A stretch of DNA of 64,000 bases from Salticus scenicus (taxonomy: Eukaryota; Arthropoda; Arachnida; Araneae; Salticidae): contig OZ005661.1 in assembly GCA_963930645.1 (NCBI GenBank), positions 195,895,532-195,959,531 of the forward strand. Reading direction: 5' to 3'. Numbering within the stretch: the first letter of the stretch is position 1; every line of letters begins with the position of its first letter. The notes beneath the pieces were generated by a model. That model made no database searches, had not been told where the DNA came from, and was given only the letters and a program-made list of their open reading frames with translations. Below, one piece after another: positions 44,175 to 55,447 of this stretch. Made by a program: the position numbers and the translations under genes.

Positions 44175-44496
44175 GGACCGCGGTAGCCCAGTCGGTAGAG
44201 TGCCGGCCTCGTAATTGGAAGATTGCGGGTTCGGTACTCGAGCCGGCCAAAGACCGTCGTGTACACTAATGGTGGCTGGTGCACGTAAAATCTGTTGTGG
44301 CCGCAATGTCCTTCATGTTCCCATCAAAAATTATACCTCTGGTGGTCACCGAAGCGGGAGAGCCATCCCTTCCGTAGAGGATCAAAATTGTGATGGCATG
44401 TCTCCAGACCACCTCTAGGGGTGTGTCCCAGACCGTCGCCAATTTCCCATCTGCGCAGCACTAGTGCGACGTAAAACCCAACCATCCATCCATCCT
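44175..44496 (+). mobile_element. tRNA-derived SINE, copy 2
   Basis: It is homologous along its length to the copy at 24992-25316, with A box TAGCCCAGTCGG, B box GGTTCGGTACTC and terminal GTGCGACGTAAAA. The tail is CCATCCATCCATCC where copy 1 has CCAACCCAACCC. TAGGGTGAAGA at 44164-44174 and TAGGGTAAAGA at 44497-44507 look like an 11-bp target duplication with one change. Confidence 0.92.
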
Positions 44497-44507
44497 AGGG
44501 TAAAGAT

Positions 44508-44968
44508 ATATTACACACGGCAAAGGAAATAAAATAATTCATTAACAAATTCAATATTTTTATCTATAATTAATTTCAAATTTTCATCATTATTTTGAAT
44601 ATTTTACTGATGTGTATTTGTCTTTAAAATATTAATTATTATTTTTGTTCAGTAAATTTATGTAAATTATACAGCATACATGTATAAATACTTCTGTATA
44701 AAAAGAAATCACTGAATGGGAATTTTGCTAACGAAATTCACAAAAAATAGGAGAAACAAAAGACGAATTTAGATAAACAGGCAATTAGTGTTTTGTTGCT
44801 TTTCGCGCAGCTTGAAAACGACGAAATTTTATTAACAGATTTAATTATTTTAATAACAAAACACTTTCATTTCATTTTTATTTTTAAATGTGCTAAAACG
44901 TCTTTTTTTCATTTTTTTTTCAAGTAAATTACAAAATAGTAAATAAAAATATAAAAAAATAAAATAAG
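44508..44968. other. AT-rich spacer
   Basis: No gene or repeat is recognised. Confidence 0.5.
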
Positions 44969-45356
44969 CGTTTCATTTGGTTTAGTGCAGTCTATAGACG
45001 TTAAACTCCTGCAATTTCCCCCATAGACGTAATGTATCAGAATTCTCTTGATTGTTCCTGTACACGAACCATTTGCTTGATCTTAACGAAAAGCTTACTG
45101 TAGCATCTATATATGATACACATTTAAAATACCAAGTTTGGAATGTCTGCTACTATTTGTTCTTGAGATATGCTGAAAGCAGACAGACACACCCACAGAC
45201 GCACAGACACACAGACATACACACAGACCATTTGCTAAAAACATGATTTTCGTATTCAGGGGACCTCAAAACGAGTAAATATAACAAAATCTCGCATTCG
45301 AAAATTTTACCCCAAAACAATACTTTCTCTACCTTATGGTAAGAGAAAGTAATAAA
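44969..45356 (-). mobile_element. HINE-like repeat, family F, copy 3 (3'-truncated)
   Basis: It runs from CGTTTCATTTGGTTTAGTGC to the 5' palindrome ACTTTCTC ... GAGAAAGTA (45322-45350). A CAGACACA tract is at about 45180-45230. The 3' part with the TTGTGG hairpin is missing. The following copy starts within a few bases. Confidence 0.75.
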
Positions 45357-45361
45357 AAAAT

Positions 45362-46070
45362 ACGATTTTTTTTTCTAAGTTTTTTTTCGTTAAAAGTAAA
45401 AAAAAAATTGATAACTTTGTTTTAAATTATCGCAGATCGATGGTTCAACCATTCGTTTTAAAGATATTGGCGAGCTCTTTTGAAAGATACCCATCATGAA
45501 AATTTACTCCCCTCGAGGGGGGACTTCCCCTCCCCCAGAGGGGGAGGCGAGGCTTCTACATACACAATTTTTTTTTCCCAGTTGACTATCTCTATTACAA
45601 AAAAATATATATTCGTTTCATTTGGTTTAGTGCAGTCTATAAACGTTAAACTCTACTTACCTGCAATTTCCCCCATAGACGTAATGCATTAAAATTCACT
45701 TCATTGTCCCTGTACACGAACCATTTGCTTGATCTTAACGAAAATCTTACTGTAGCATCCCTATATAATTCACAGTTAGAATACCAAGTTTTTAATGTCT
45801 GCCATAATTTGTTTTTGAGATATGCTGATGATAACACACAGACACACACAGATCACACACACAGACACACACACAGACATACACACAGACACACAAACAC
45901 ACACAGAGATACACACACAAATAAACAGACATACACACAGACCATTTGCTAAAAACATGATTTTTGTATTCAGGGGACCTCAAAACGTGTAAATATAACA
46001 AAATCTCGCATTCGAAATTTTGACTCAAAAACAATACTTTCTCTACCTTATGTGTAAGAGAAATTAAAAA
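45362..46070 (-). mobile_element. HINE-like repeat, family F, copy 4
   Basis: It shares with copy 1 the blocks ATTATCGCAG, TTTTAAAGATATTGGCGAGC, CCCCTCGAGGGGGGAC and TTAGTGCAGTCTATAAACG. A long CACACAGACA tract lies at 45835-45945. The 5' palindrome is at 46034-46063. It directly follows copy 3 in the same orientation. Confidence 0.75.
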
Positions 46071-46299
46071 ATATTGTTTTCTGAAATGTAGTCTTCATGA
46101 AAAAATATCTAACACAAAATGAATTAGATTCCAGCAGTTTTCAAGTACAGCCATCCAAATACTACATACTATATATCCAATTGCAATACAGCCAAATACT
46201 TTAAGCAACCCTGTAAACAAATGGTGAATAATTTCCATATCACAAACTACACAAAACATGCTTTTATGCATGCAATAGAATTGTTACTTCCGTCCATAC

Positions 46300-46366
46300 T
46301 TGGAATTCTAAATATGTATGATATAGGGATGCTACACTAAGCTTTTCATTGAGATGAAGCAAGGGC
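46300..46366 (+). mobile_element. Fragment of HINE family F
   Basis: AATTCTAAATATGTAT and GGGATGCTACACTAAGCTTT are the reverse complement of the copy 1 segment at 3862-3905. The fragment stops where AAGGGCCGGCTCGAC begins, possibly the end of another transposon (unconfirmed). Confidence 0.6.
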
Positions 46367-46941
46367 CGGCTCGACTGTATATGCAAACTAGGCGATGGCC
46401 TAGGGCGCTCAAATCTAGAGGGCGGCACAATCCAGACAACAAGATTTATTTTATTTATTACTATTTAACGGCACTTTAGAATAGATAAAATGTAGTCGTG
46501 GAAACCCAACACTCATGTTGTGTGAAAAATTTTAAACACTTACAATCTTTGTCTAGAAAGGACTAAAAGGTACAAGTTTGCTGCTATGACTTGGAAACAT
46601 TTACTGAGTTTTTTTTGGCGTGTTTTCAATTGGACATGTAAAAATGAAGTAAATGGATAATCCTCGAGTTGACTTTTCAGGGCATCAAAGTCAATCTAAT
46701 TTATCTAATGAGAAACTCTAGAGAAAGAATCAGAAACAACTGGCTTGATTTTACCATAATAATGATCTATTTATTTCAAAAACTTACAACGTCGAATTGA
46801 GTTTTGAAAACAGTCCGTCATTAAATCTGTCCATCTAATAGTTAACAGCTTTACACTGTATCTAAAAGCCACCGAGTCATTATTTAATGGGGCTGTACGT
46901 CATTGGAACTATAAAGTTTTGACTTTTCATTCTAAATTGTA

Positions 46942-48286
46942 CAGTCGGGGAAAAAAAAAAAAAAAAAAAAAAAAAACGCAGCACTCAATGTAACTCCGTT
47001 GCTAATCAATGTACAAAAATGTAATAGGTATCATTCGACGGGGAATTGAGAGTAGATTCAGAAAATGAACGGAAATTTTGAATTGGGGGTCGTCTACATA
47101 TTAAAACGCGCACCAACTTTGATTTTTTCAATGGTAATGGCCCATTTCTATTTTATATTTGAATTCCTGGGATCGCGACAATGCGAAAAAGTATATTGGT
47201 TGTATATTTTGCTTATTTTTGCACAGAGTTATAAGCGTTCAAAGTTTGAAGGTGCTAATGTTAAATTCATATTTCAAACTTTTATTAATATCTTTACAAA
47301 AAATAACTTGATCTATATAATTCTTTTTTTACGAGATACAGTGAAGAAACCCAAACATAATCCATCATTAATATTGATTCTGAAAAATATTTTTAATTCT
47401 GAAAAATATTAATAAATTCATATTCATAAAAATTATGAATTATGACCTATATTAATTTTTACATAAAATGAATCCTAATGCTGAAAAATATGGGTGTACA
47501 AATTTGCAGCTCATTCCAGTTATTAGTTTTCGAGATATAATTAAATCTTTCCTTTGGAGTGGTTTAGGTGGCCGTCTCTTAAAAAATTTTGAATGAGATA
47601 ACGAAGCAAATCTTAAAAATAACGGAGGAAATTGAACAAAATATTTTTATTTTTTATTTAAGGGTCAAATTATATAACAGCAACGTCAAATGCAAAGAAA
47701 TGAAACAGAAACGTTGATATTTAGACATTTGTGTTAGTATCAAGAATTCCTGTTTTCTAAAGCCCCGCCTTTTATCGTTCTTCAAAAAAAAAAAAAAAAA
47801 ACAATACAGAAACGAAAAGTGAATGTGACTTAAAAAACTGAATTCATGATAATTAAGATCCTGCAAAGGTGTTAATATTTTTATTTCTTTTTATAACTCT
47901 TTTTTTCTTGAAATATTTCCTGTGTGAAACAGTATAATTTTGTCTAGTTCTTGTAGGATCTTAATTTTATTTTTCTATATTTAGAGATAGCCCCCTAACA
48001 CATTTCTGATCATAACTCTATGAATACTAAAGATAATGTATACAGACAGTATACTTTTCCGCACTGCCAGACTCTCAGAAATTCGAATATGAAGTCAAAA
48101 TTGAGTGTTGCTATTGAAAAAATCAAAGTTGGCGCTCATTTTAATATGTAGATGACCCCTAATTCAAAATTCGACGACATTTTCAGAAAGTGCATTTCAT
48201 TTCCTGTTGAATGGTGTCTATTAAATTTTTCTGCGTCAATTAATAACGAAATACCATCAAGTGCTGCGTTTTTTTTTCCCCGACTG
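46942..48286. mobile_element. Foldback element R, type 2, complete (1345 bp)
   Basis: It begins CAGTCGGGGAAAAAAA and ends TTTTTTTTTCCCCGACTG, with TA on both sides. The arms are about 290 bp (46942-47230 and about 48000-48286), sharing CGCAGCACT, AATTGGGGGTCGTCTACAT, CAACTTTGATTTTTTCAAT and GTCTGGCAGTGCGGAAAAGT-type blocks. The middle 750 bp are AT-rich with no transposase. One arm of a relative is at 35400-35690. Confidence 0.88.
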
Positions 48287-48417
48287 TACATCATGATTTT
48301 TATAATTTTGAACTGACATAAAAAGAAAAAAAAAATAAGAAGAAGATTTGAAGGAAGCTAGCTCTAACTAAAAAGAAGTTTTAGTTCTTTAACTAGGTGA
48401 CTTTGTATGGGCTATGC

Positions 48418-48435
48418 GGGGGGGGGGGGGGGGGG
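48418..48435. repeat. Run of 18 G
   Basis: An uninterrupted G tract in an AT-rich context; it could form a G-quadruplex. Confidence 0.9.
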
Positions 48436-49784
48436 CTTTTTGGAATTTTATAAAGTGATTCTGTTATAGTTTCTTTTTCTAGTAGCTCAACTTAGTAATA
48501 AAATGTGAAATTTCGTTTTCAGTACAGTTGATACTTGAGACTAGCTGTTAACAGAAAAAAAAAAAAAAATTGCAGTACAATTTTGTAAGAGAAAATTAGA
48601 GGACAAATATCATTAGCAAAGCAAATTAGGCTCATTTGAAATGTTAATTTCGTCCGAATCTTAAAGAAACACTATTAGGATAATAATTTGAAAAAACAAA
48701 AGATTTTTCCACCTGAATCTGAATAAGCAAAAATCTTGCTTTATCTTCCAAAATAATTAGTATAAAACAATAGTTTGATATGAAAGAAATAAAGATTGAG
48801 GCTTTGATAAACAGAACATAGAGAATGCTTCCGGTTTCACTTTGAGTTTATGTATCCTTGCAATGTGAGAAAATTCTATGGGTAATCTGCAGCGAATAGA
48901 CGACATGACTCTCTGATGTCATTCAAAGTCCTGACGATTTTCATTTATTTAACCTGTAGGAGTCTTCTTTTAACCCACAAACAGTGGAATGTAGCCTATC
49001 ATAGCACAGCTTTTTTCCAGAAACATTGAAAGCTCCGCCTCGTTCTAGTTGTCCATTCTCGACGAACACAAGCCAGATCATGTATAAAACATGCTATTTT
49101 CCTATTAGAAAATAAGTGAAGAAAGTTTTCGCCAGTACATAACAAAAGACGACGAGCCAATGATGAAAATGTGACCCAAACTCCACTACTAATGCACTAT
49201 TAAAAACAAAAAAATTTTCTTAGAAACTGTAAAATTGATTTCGGATTTGATAAACAAAAGGCATTTTCAGAATAAATTAACCATAACTACTTCTATTTCT
49301 ATAATAAATGTAGATTAGTATTTATGATCTTACACAATATGTGGATTAATTACTATTCACAATAATTCAGATATTGCTGCGTAGTAGAAGAATGCCTAGA
49401 TGTTTAGCTTTTAAATTTATTCATCTTAGACAAAAAAATTACGATTAAATAGAATAAAAAATGGAACATCTGTCCCGAACAAGAAAAGTTACATGATTGA
49501 AAAAGTATTACAGTTCGTAGAGAGACGCGACATATCGTCACGTGGTGCGGCAGGTGCATTGAACAATCAGTTGGCGGGAAACAAAAAAGTCTGGAACATG
49601 AAAACGAAAGTCAATAAAATTGTTCTGTGATTATCACAACAGAATCCGATGTTTAATATTACATACTATTATGCATTATAAGTTGGATCATGGAGAGAAA
49701 ATATCATGCATTATGACACGTTGTTAGTTCAACATAAATGGCTTGGACAGAATGTTACAGCAATTTTACTGTATCAGAAATTAT

Positions 49785-49834
<50 letters not shown>

Positions 49835-50624
49835 TTTATATATCACTTATTATTTAATTTGCTTATTTTCATTTTGAATTCTGAAATAGAACATAATAAT
49901 ACTGAGGAAATTGTAATATTTTTTCAATACCTGGATATTCATGACTTACAATATAACCGATTATATTTTGGTAAATTAAAATTATTTCTTCCCTTTTTTC
50001 CCCTTTAGAACACTTAAAAATATGTCAACTAAATTTTAATATAGTTAATAACATTTTGATTTACCTCAATTCAATTCCCAGAATGAAATATTTTTCTTAC
50101 ATGGTTTTTATTCATTAAAATGACGTTATCTTTTGAAAATATTTTATTTAAAATTAAATGTTTATTGCTGCATTCATTTATTTTTAAAACTTTTGAAAAG
50201 GGAAATATTTGATTTTAAAAATATTTCTAGTTTCCAGTTTTTCACCTCTTCCCATGTTTTCAGATGCCTTGAACATAATTTATCTATTTTTAGAATATAT
50301 CTGTTTGTGTGTCTGGGTGCCTCTGTGCATGCATATTACACCAATTCTATGAACATTGCATCTCACAAATTTATGAACGGAATAACCTAATTTTTCATTT
50401 AATTAGAATTTCCTACAGGCTGGAGCGGATTAGATTTTGGCATATATTGGCAGGTAGCTGCTACTGCTATGTGTTCCAAATTTGCGTCATTTGTGGGTAG
50501 ACTGTAACATAGATTATATTAGGTGTAATTTCACCATACCTAACATGTGAAATCGCCTTTATGAAAAAATTAGCTGATTTAATTTAAATGTATATTGACT
50601 GACAGGCACCGCTTCTACACTAAC
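48436..50624. other. AT-rich stretch without a recognisable gene
   Basis: A (TA)n tract spans about 49788-49830. The frames at 49706-50008 and 50133-50390 show no known domain; the first is built on the TA repeat. Confidence 0.55.
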
Positions 50625-52500
50625 TTTTTTTACTTTCCAAACACTATAGTGAGGAAACTATTGTAATCATGTCAAAAATCCGAATTCGAGATTTTGATGT
50701 TTCTATACGTTTCGAGGTAGTCTGAGTCCGTTTTCACTATTTTTACGATGATGCATGTATGTGTGTGTGTATGTGTGTGAGTGAACACGCTAGCTTCTAA
50801 ACGCTTTGCTCGAATGAGCTGAATGTTGGTAAGTAGGCTGTAAGTCACCGTAGCACAAACCCTATTGATTTTGGTGAATCTAGAACTTATAGTTTCTTTA
50901 CAGGGGCACCAAGAAAAGTTCTTTATCATTATGGCCTGTTCGACCAAATTTTTAAAAGTGTGGTAGCGTCTAAACGTCTTATTAAACTGAGGAAAAAATT
51001 CATACACATGTTATAGGTCAGAGTTGCACGAGCTGTATAGATTTTGGTGAATTTAGCACTTACAGTTTTTTTACAGGGACGCAAAGAAAAATTCTTTATC
51101 ATTATATCCATATGGGGCCAAATTTTTAAAAGTTCGATAGCACCTAAATGCCTTATCCGATGGAGCTGAAAATTTATGTGAACATTTTAAGTCACTGTTG
51201 CACTAACTATAAGCATTTTGGTGAATCCAGCATTTGTAGGTTTTTGCAGGGACACAATGAATTATTCTTTATCATTATGATCTACGTGTTTGGTAAAATA
51301 GCGTTAAATTAAACATCGTGTACTATATAAAAAAAATCTGGAGTGACTCCACTCGACTTTCCGAACATTGAGTAATTAATAGTTTTGTAGATAAAGTAAA
51401 GAAAGAGGAGTTGTTAAACAAACAAAAGAGAGAAAACCATAATATAGTGTTTGAGTATTTTTCTCCATATATTACACGATGTTTTTTATTTAACGCTACT
51501 GAACTTTGAGCCCATAGATCATAATGATACAGAATTTTTCGTTGTGTCCCTGTAAAAACTATAAATGCTAGATTCACCAAAATGCTTATAGTTAGTGCAA
51601 CAGTGATTTAAAATACTCATATAAATTTTCAGCTCAATTGAATAAGGCGTTTAGATGCTATCGTACTTTTAAAAATTTGGTCCCATAGGCCATAATGATA
51701 AAGAATTTTTCTTTGTGTCCCTGTAAAAAAACTGTAAGTGCTAGATTCACCAAACTCTATACAGTTGGTGCAATTGTGACCTATAACATGTGTAAAAAAA
51801 TTTTGCTCAGATTAATAAGGCGTTTAGATGCTATCACACTTTTAAAAATTTGTCCCCATAGGCATAATGATAAAGAATTTTTCTTTGTATCCCTGTAAAA
51901 AAACTATAAGTGCTAGATTCTCCAAAATCTATACAGATTGTGTGTTTGTGACCTATAATATGTGTATAAATTTTTTGCTCAATTGAATAAGGCGTTTAGA
52001 TGCTATCGCACTTTTAAGATTTTGCTCCCATAGGCCATAATGATAATGAATTTTTCTTTGTGTCCCTGTAAAAAAACTATAAGTGCTACATTCACCAAAA
52101 TCTATAGGGTTCGTACTATGGTGACTTACAATATACGTACCAACTTTCAGTTTATTCGAACAAAGCGTTTAGACGCTAGCGTGTTCACTCACAGACATAC
52201 ACACATACATACACACATACATACACACATACATTTACACACACATACATACATCATCGTAAAAATAGTGAAAACGGACTCATTGGACCGCGAAACGTAT
52301 AGAAACATCAAAATCTTAAATTCGGATTTTTGACATGATTACAATACTTTCCTCACTATAGTGTTCGGAAAGTAAAAAATACCCAAACACCCTATTATAG
52401 TTTTCTCTTTTGTTTATTTAACAACTCCTCTTACTTTACTTTATCTACAAAACCGTTAATTACTCAATATTCGGAAAGTCGAGTGGAGTCACTCCAGATT
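50625..52500 (+). mobile_element. HINE-like repeat, family E, copy 1, split by copy 2
   Basis: The 5' part (50625-51328) begins ACTTTCCAAACACTATAGTG and the 3' part (52378-52500) ends GGAAAGTCGAGTGG, AGTCACTCCAGATT. Between them lies copy 2 in reverse. The join corresponds to the continuous GTGTAATAGATGG ... ATACTCAAACAC of the copies at 53.4-55.4 kb, showing a nested insertion. Confidence 0.85.
51329..52377 (-). mobile_element. HINE-like repeat, family E, copy 2 (complete, nested)
   Basis: On the minus strand it starts ACTTTCCGAACACTATAGTG with GAGGAAAGTATTG, has a TGTATG/TGTG tract, four core units of about 172 bp (ACAGGGACACAAAGAAAAAT repeated) and ends CGGAAAGTCGAGTGGAGTCA with CTCCAGATTTTTTT. 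There is no coding capacity: the recurrent short frames reading MIKNFSLCPCKKT come from the core unit. Confidence 0.88.
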
Positions 52501-53360
52501 ATTTTTTATTTTTTTTTTATTTTTTTTTTCATTAATGGCCAGGCTGTGTTGTAGCTTCTAAGAAATTGGTAAAAAATATTATAGAAGAGAGACTGATTTT
52601 TAAATCACATGCTGATACAATTTAGGTGTAATTCACGGACAGGTTGTGCTGTTATGCAGTAATTTTCTCTTCTTGTGGGCGGTCATATATTTCAGCTTTT
52701 TATATGTTTTGTTTTCTCTAACTACCATATATTTGCGCCAGACTTCATATGGTATACATTCCCATTGTATAAGAGTTATGTTGATTTAATTTGAGTGTAT
52801 GTCGATTCATAGGTGGGACTGATTTTACTCACTTTCAGGTATTTTCAGATTGGCTATATCTCAGCATCTTTTGTATAAAATCCTACCAAACAGCATACAT
52901 ACATATATATATATATATATTATTATTATTATTATTATTATTATTTAATTATTATTTTTTTTGTGAGAAATTATGTTGATTACATTTTTGATCATGTTAA
53001 CTGGTAGGTTGCATTGTTACATGAAAAGATATACGAAGAAGATTTAAAAAAATAAACATTTATCGTCACATTCTACTAGTTTAAGAATAAACGTGTTAAC
53101 ACATGTATGGATATTTAATTACGAGTGGGAAACCTCAACTAACATTCTAAATACATATCCAAATACGTAAACGTTATAGGCATAGACGTACACACATTAT
53201 TACACACAATATATAAGTTCTGAAAGCAATTTTAGCTTCCTTTATGTCTGAGATATAAGGATATTGCACAATATTTCGATTCTAAGTTATTTGCAGAGCG
53301 CTTTGGTCTGATTTTAAATATACTGTTTCAAATTGCAATGCAAAAATGCATCACAATTTC
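52501..53360. other. AT-rich stretch with TA/ATT microsatellite
   Basis: A TA then ATT compound repeat lies at about 52899-52945. No gene is recognised. Confidence 0.55.
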
Positions 53361-54403
53361 TTTTTACTTTCCGAACACTATAGTGAGGAAAGTATTGCAA
53401 TCATGTCAAAAATCCGAATTCGAGATTTTGATGTTTCTATACGTTTTGAGGTCCCCTGAGTCCGTTTTCACTATTTTTACGATGATGTATGTATGTGTGT
53501 GTGTATGTGTGTATGTGTGTATGTGTGTATGTGTGTATGTCTGTGGGTGAACACGCTAGCGTCTAAACGCTTCGTTCGATTAACCTGAAAGTTGGTACGC
53601 ATATTGTAAGTCACCATAGTACGAACCCTATAGATTTTGGTGAATCTAGCACTTATAGTTTTTTTACAGGGACACAAAGAAAAATTCTTTATCATTATGG
53701 CCTATGGGAGCAAAATCTTAAAAGTGCGATAGCATCTAAACGCCTTATTCAATTGAGCAAAAATTTTATACACATATTATAGATCACAAATACTCAATCT
53801 GTATAGATTTTGGAGAATCTAGCACTTATAGTTTTTTTACAGGGACACAAAGAAAAATTCTTTATCATTATGCCTATGGGGCCAAATTTTTAAAAATGTG
53901 ATAGTGTCTAAACGCCTTATTAATCCGAGCAAAAAAATTGTACACATGTTATAGATCACAGTTGAACTAACTGTATAGATTTTGGTGAATCTAGCACTTA
54001 CAGTTTTTTTACAGGGACACAAAGAACAATTCTTTATCATTATGGCCTATGGGACTAAATTTTTAAAAGTACGATAGCATCTAAACGCCTTATTGAATTC
54101 AGCTGAAAATTTATATGAGTATTATAAATCACTGTTGCACTAACTATAAGCATTTTGGTGAATCTAACATTTATAGGTTTTTACAGGGACACAACGAAAA
54201 TTTCTTTGTCATTATGATCTATGGGCTCAAAGTTCAGTAGCGTTAAATAAAACAACGTGTAATAGATGGAGAAAAATACTCAAACACTCTATTATGGTTT
54301 TCTCTCTTTTGTTTGTTTAACAACTACTCTTTCTTTACTTTATCTACAAAACTGTTAATTACTCAATGTTCGGAAAGTCGAGTGGAGTCACTCCAGATTT
54401 TTT
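53361..54403 (+). mobile_element. HINE-like repeat, family E, copy 3
   Basis: It is complete from TTTTTACTTTCCGAACAC to CACTCCAGATTTTTT. A TATG/TGTG tract lies at 53487-53545 and core units of about 172 bp are marked by GCCTATGGG near 53700, 53872 and 54046. It differs from copy 4 at only a handful of positions plus the length of the TG tract. Its last T residues are shared with the start of copy 4. Confidence 0.9.
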
Positions 54404-55447
54404 ACTTTCCGAACACTATAGTGAGGAAAGTATTGTAATCATGTCAAAAATCCGAATTCGAGATTTTGATGTTTCTATACGTTTTGAGGTCACCTGAGTC
54501 CGTTTTCACTATTTTTACGATGATGTATGTATGTGTGTGTGTATGTGTGTATGTGTGTATATGTGTATGTGTGTATGTGTGTATGTCTGTGGGTGAACAC
54601 GCTAGCGTCTAAACGCTTCGTTCGATTAACCTGAAAGTTGGTACGCATATTGTAAGTCACCATAGTACGAACCCTATAGATTTTGGTGAATCTAGCACTT
54701 ATAGTTTTTTTACAGGGACACAAAGAAAAATTCTTTATCATTATGGCCTATGGGAGCAAAATCTTAAAAGTGCGATAGCATCTAAACGCCTTATTCAATT
54801 GAGCAAAAATTTTATACACATATTATAGATCACAAATACTCAATCTGTATTGATTTTGGAGAATCTAGCACTTATAGTTTTTTTACAGGGACACAAAGAA
54901 AAATTCTTTATCATTATGCCTATGGGGCCAAATTTTTAAAAATGTGATAGTGTCTAAACGCCTTATTAATCCGAGCAAAAAAATTGTACACATGTTATAG
55001 ATCACAGTTGAACTAACTGTATAGATTTTGGTGAATCTAGCACTTACAGTTTTTTTACAGGGACACAAAGAAAAATTCTTTATCATTATGGCCTATGGGA
55101 CTAAATTTTTAAAAGTACGATAGCATCTAAACGCCTTATTGAATTCAGCTGAAAATTTATATGAGTATTATAAATCACTGTTGCACTAACTATAAGCATT
55201 TTGGTGAATCTAACATTAATAGGTTTTTACAGGGACACAACGAAAATTTCTTTGTCATTATGATCTATGGGCTCAAAGTTCAGTAGCGTTAAATAAAACA
55301 ACGTGTAATAGATGGAGAAAAATACTCAAACACTCTATTATGGTTTTCTCTCTTTTGTTTGTTTAACAACTACTCTTTCTTTACTTTATCTACAAAACTG
55401 TTAATTACTCAATGTTCGGAAAGTCGAGTGGAGTCACTCCAGATTTT
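54404..55447 (+). mobile_element. HINE-like repeat, family E, copy 4 (tandem to copy 3)
   Basis: It begins ACTTTCCGAACACTATAGTG immediately after the terminal T run of copy 3 and ends CACTCCAGATTTTT before AAATCCC. The head-to-tail junction lacks any spacer. The near identity of the copies indicates a recent event. Confidence 0.9.

Noticed and set aside
45704..45958. Frames rich in HTHTHR or VCVCVSVC, resembling cysteine-rich peptides
   Set aside because: They are translations of CA/TG simple repeats inside HINE-like elements.
46363..46435. AGGGCCGGCTCGAC and GGCCTAGGGCGC as a hAT-like transposon end
   Set aside because: Only one side is seen; no inverted partner or target duplication could be identified.
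54490..55086. Recurrent frames beginning MIKNFSLCPCKKT, looking like a small protein family
   Set aside because: They arise from the 172-bp core unit of family E, in several phases and both orientations, and run into the TG tract.
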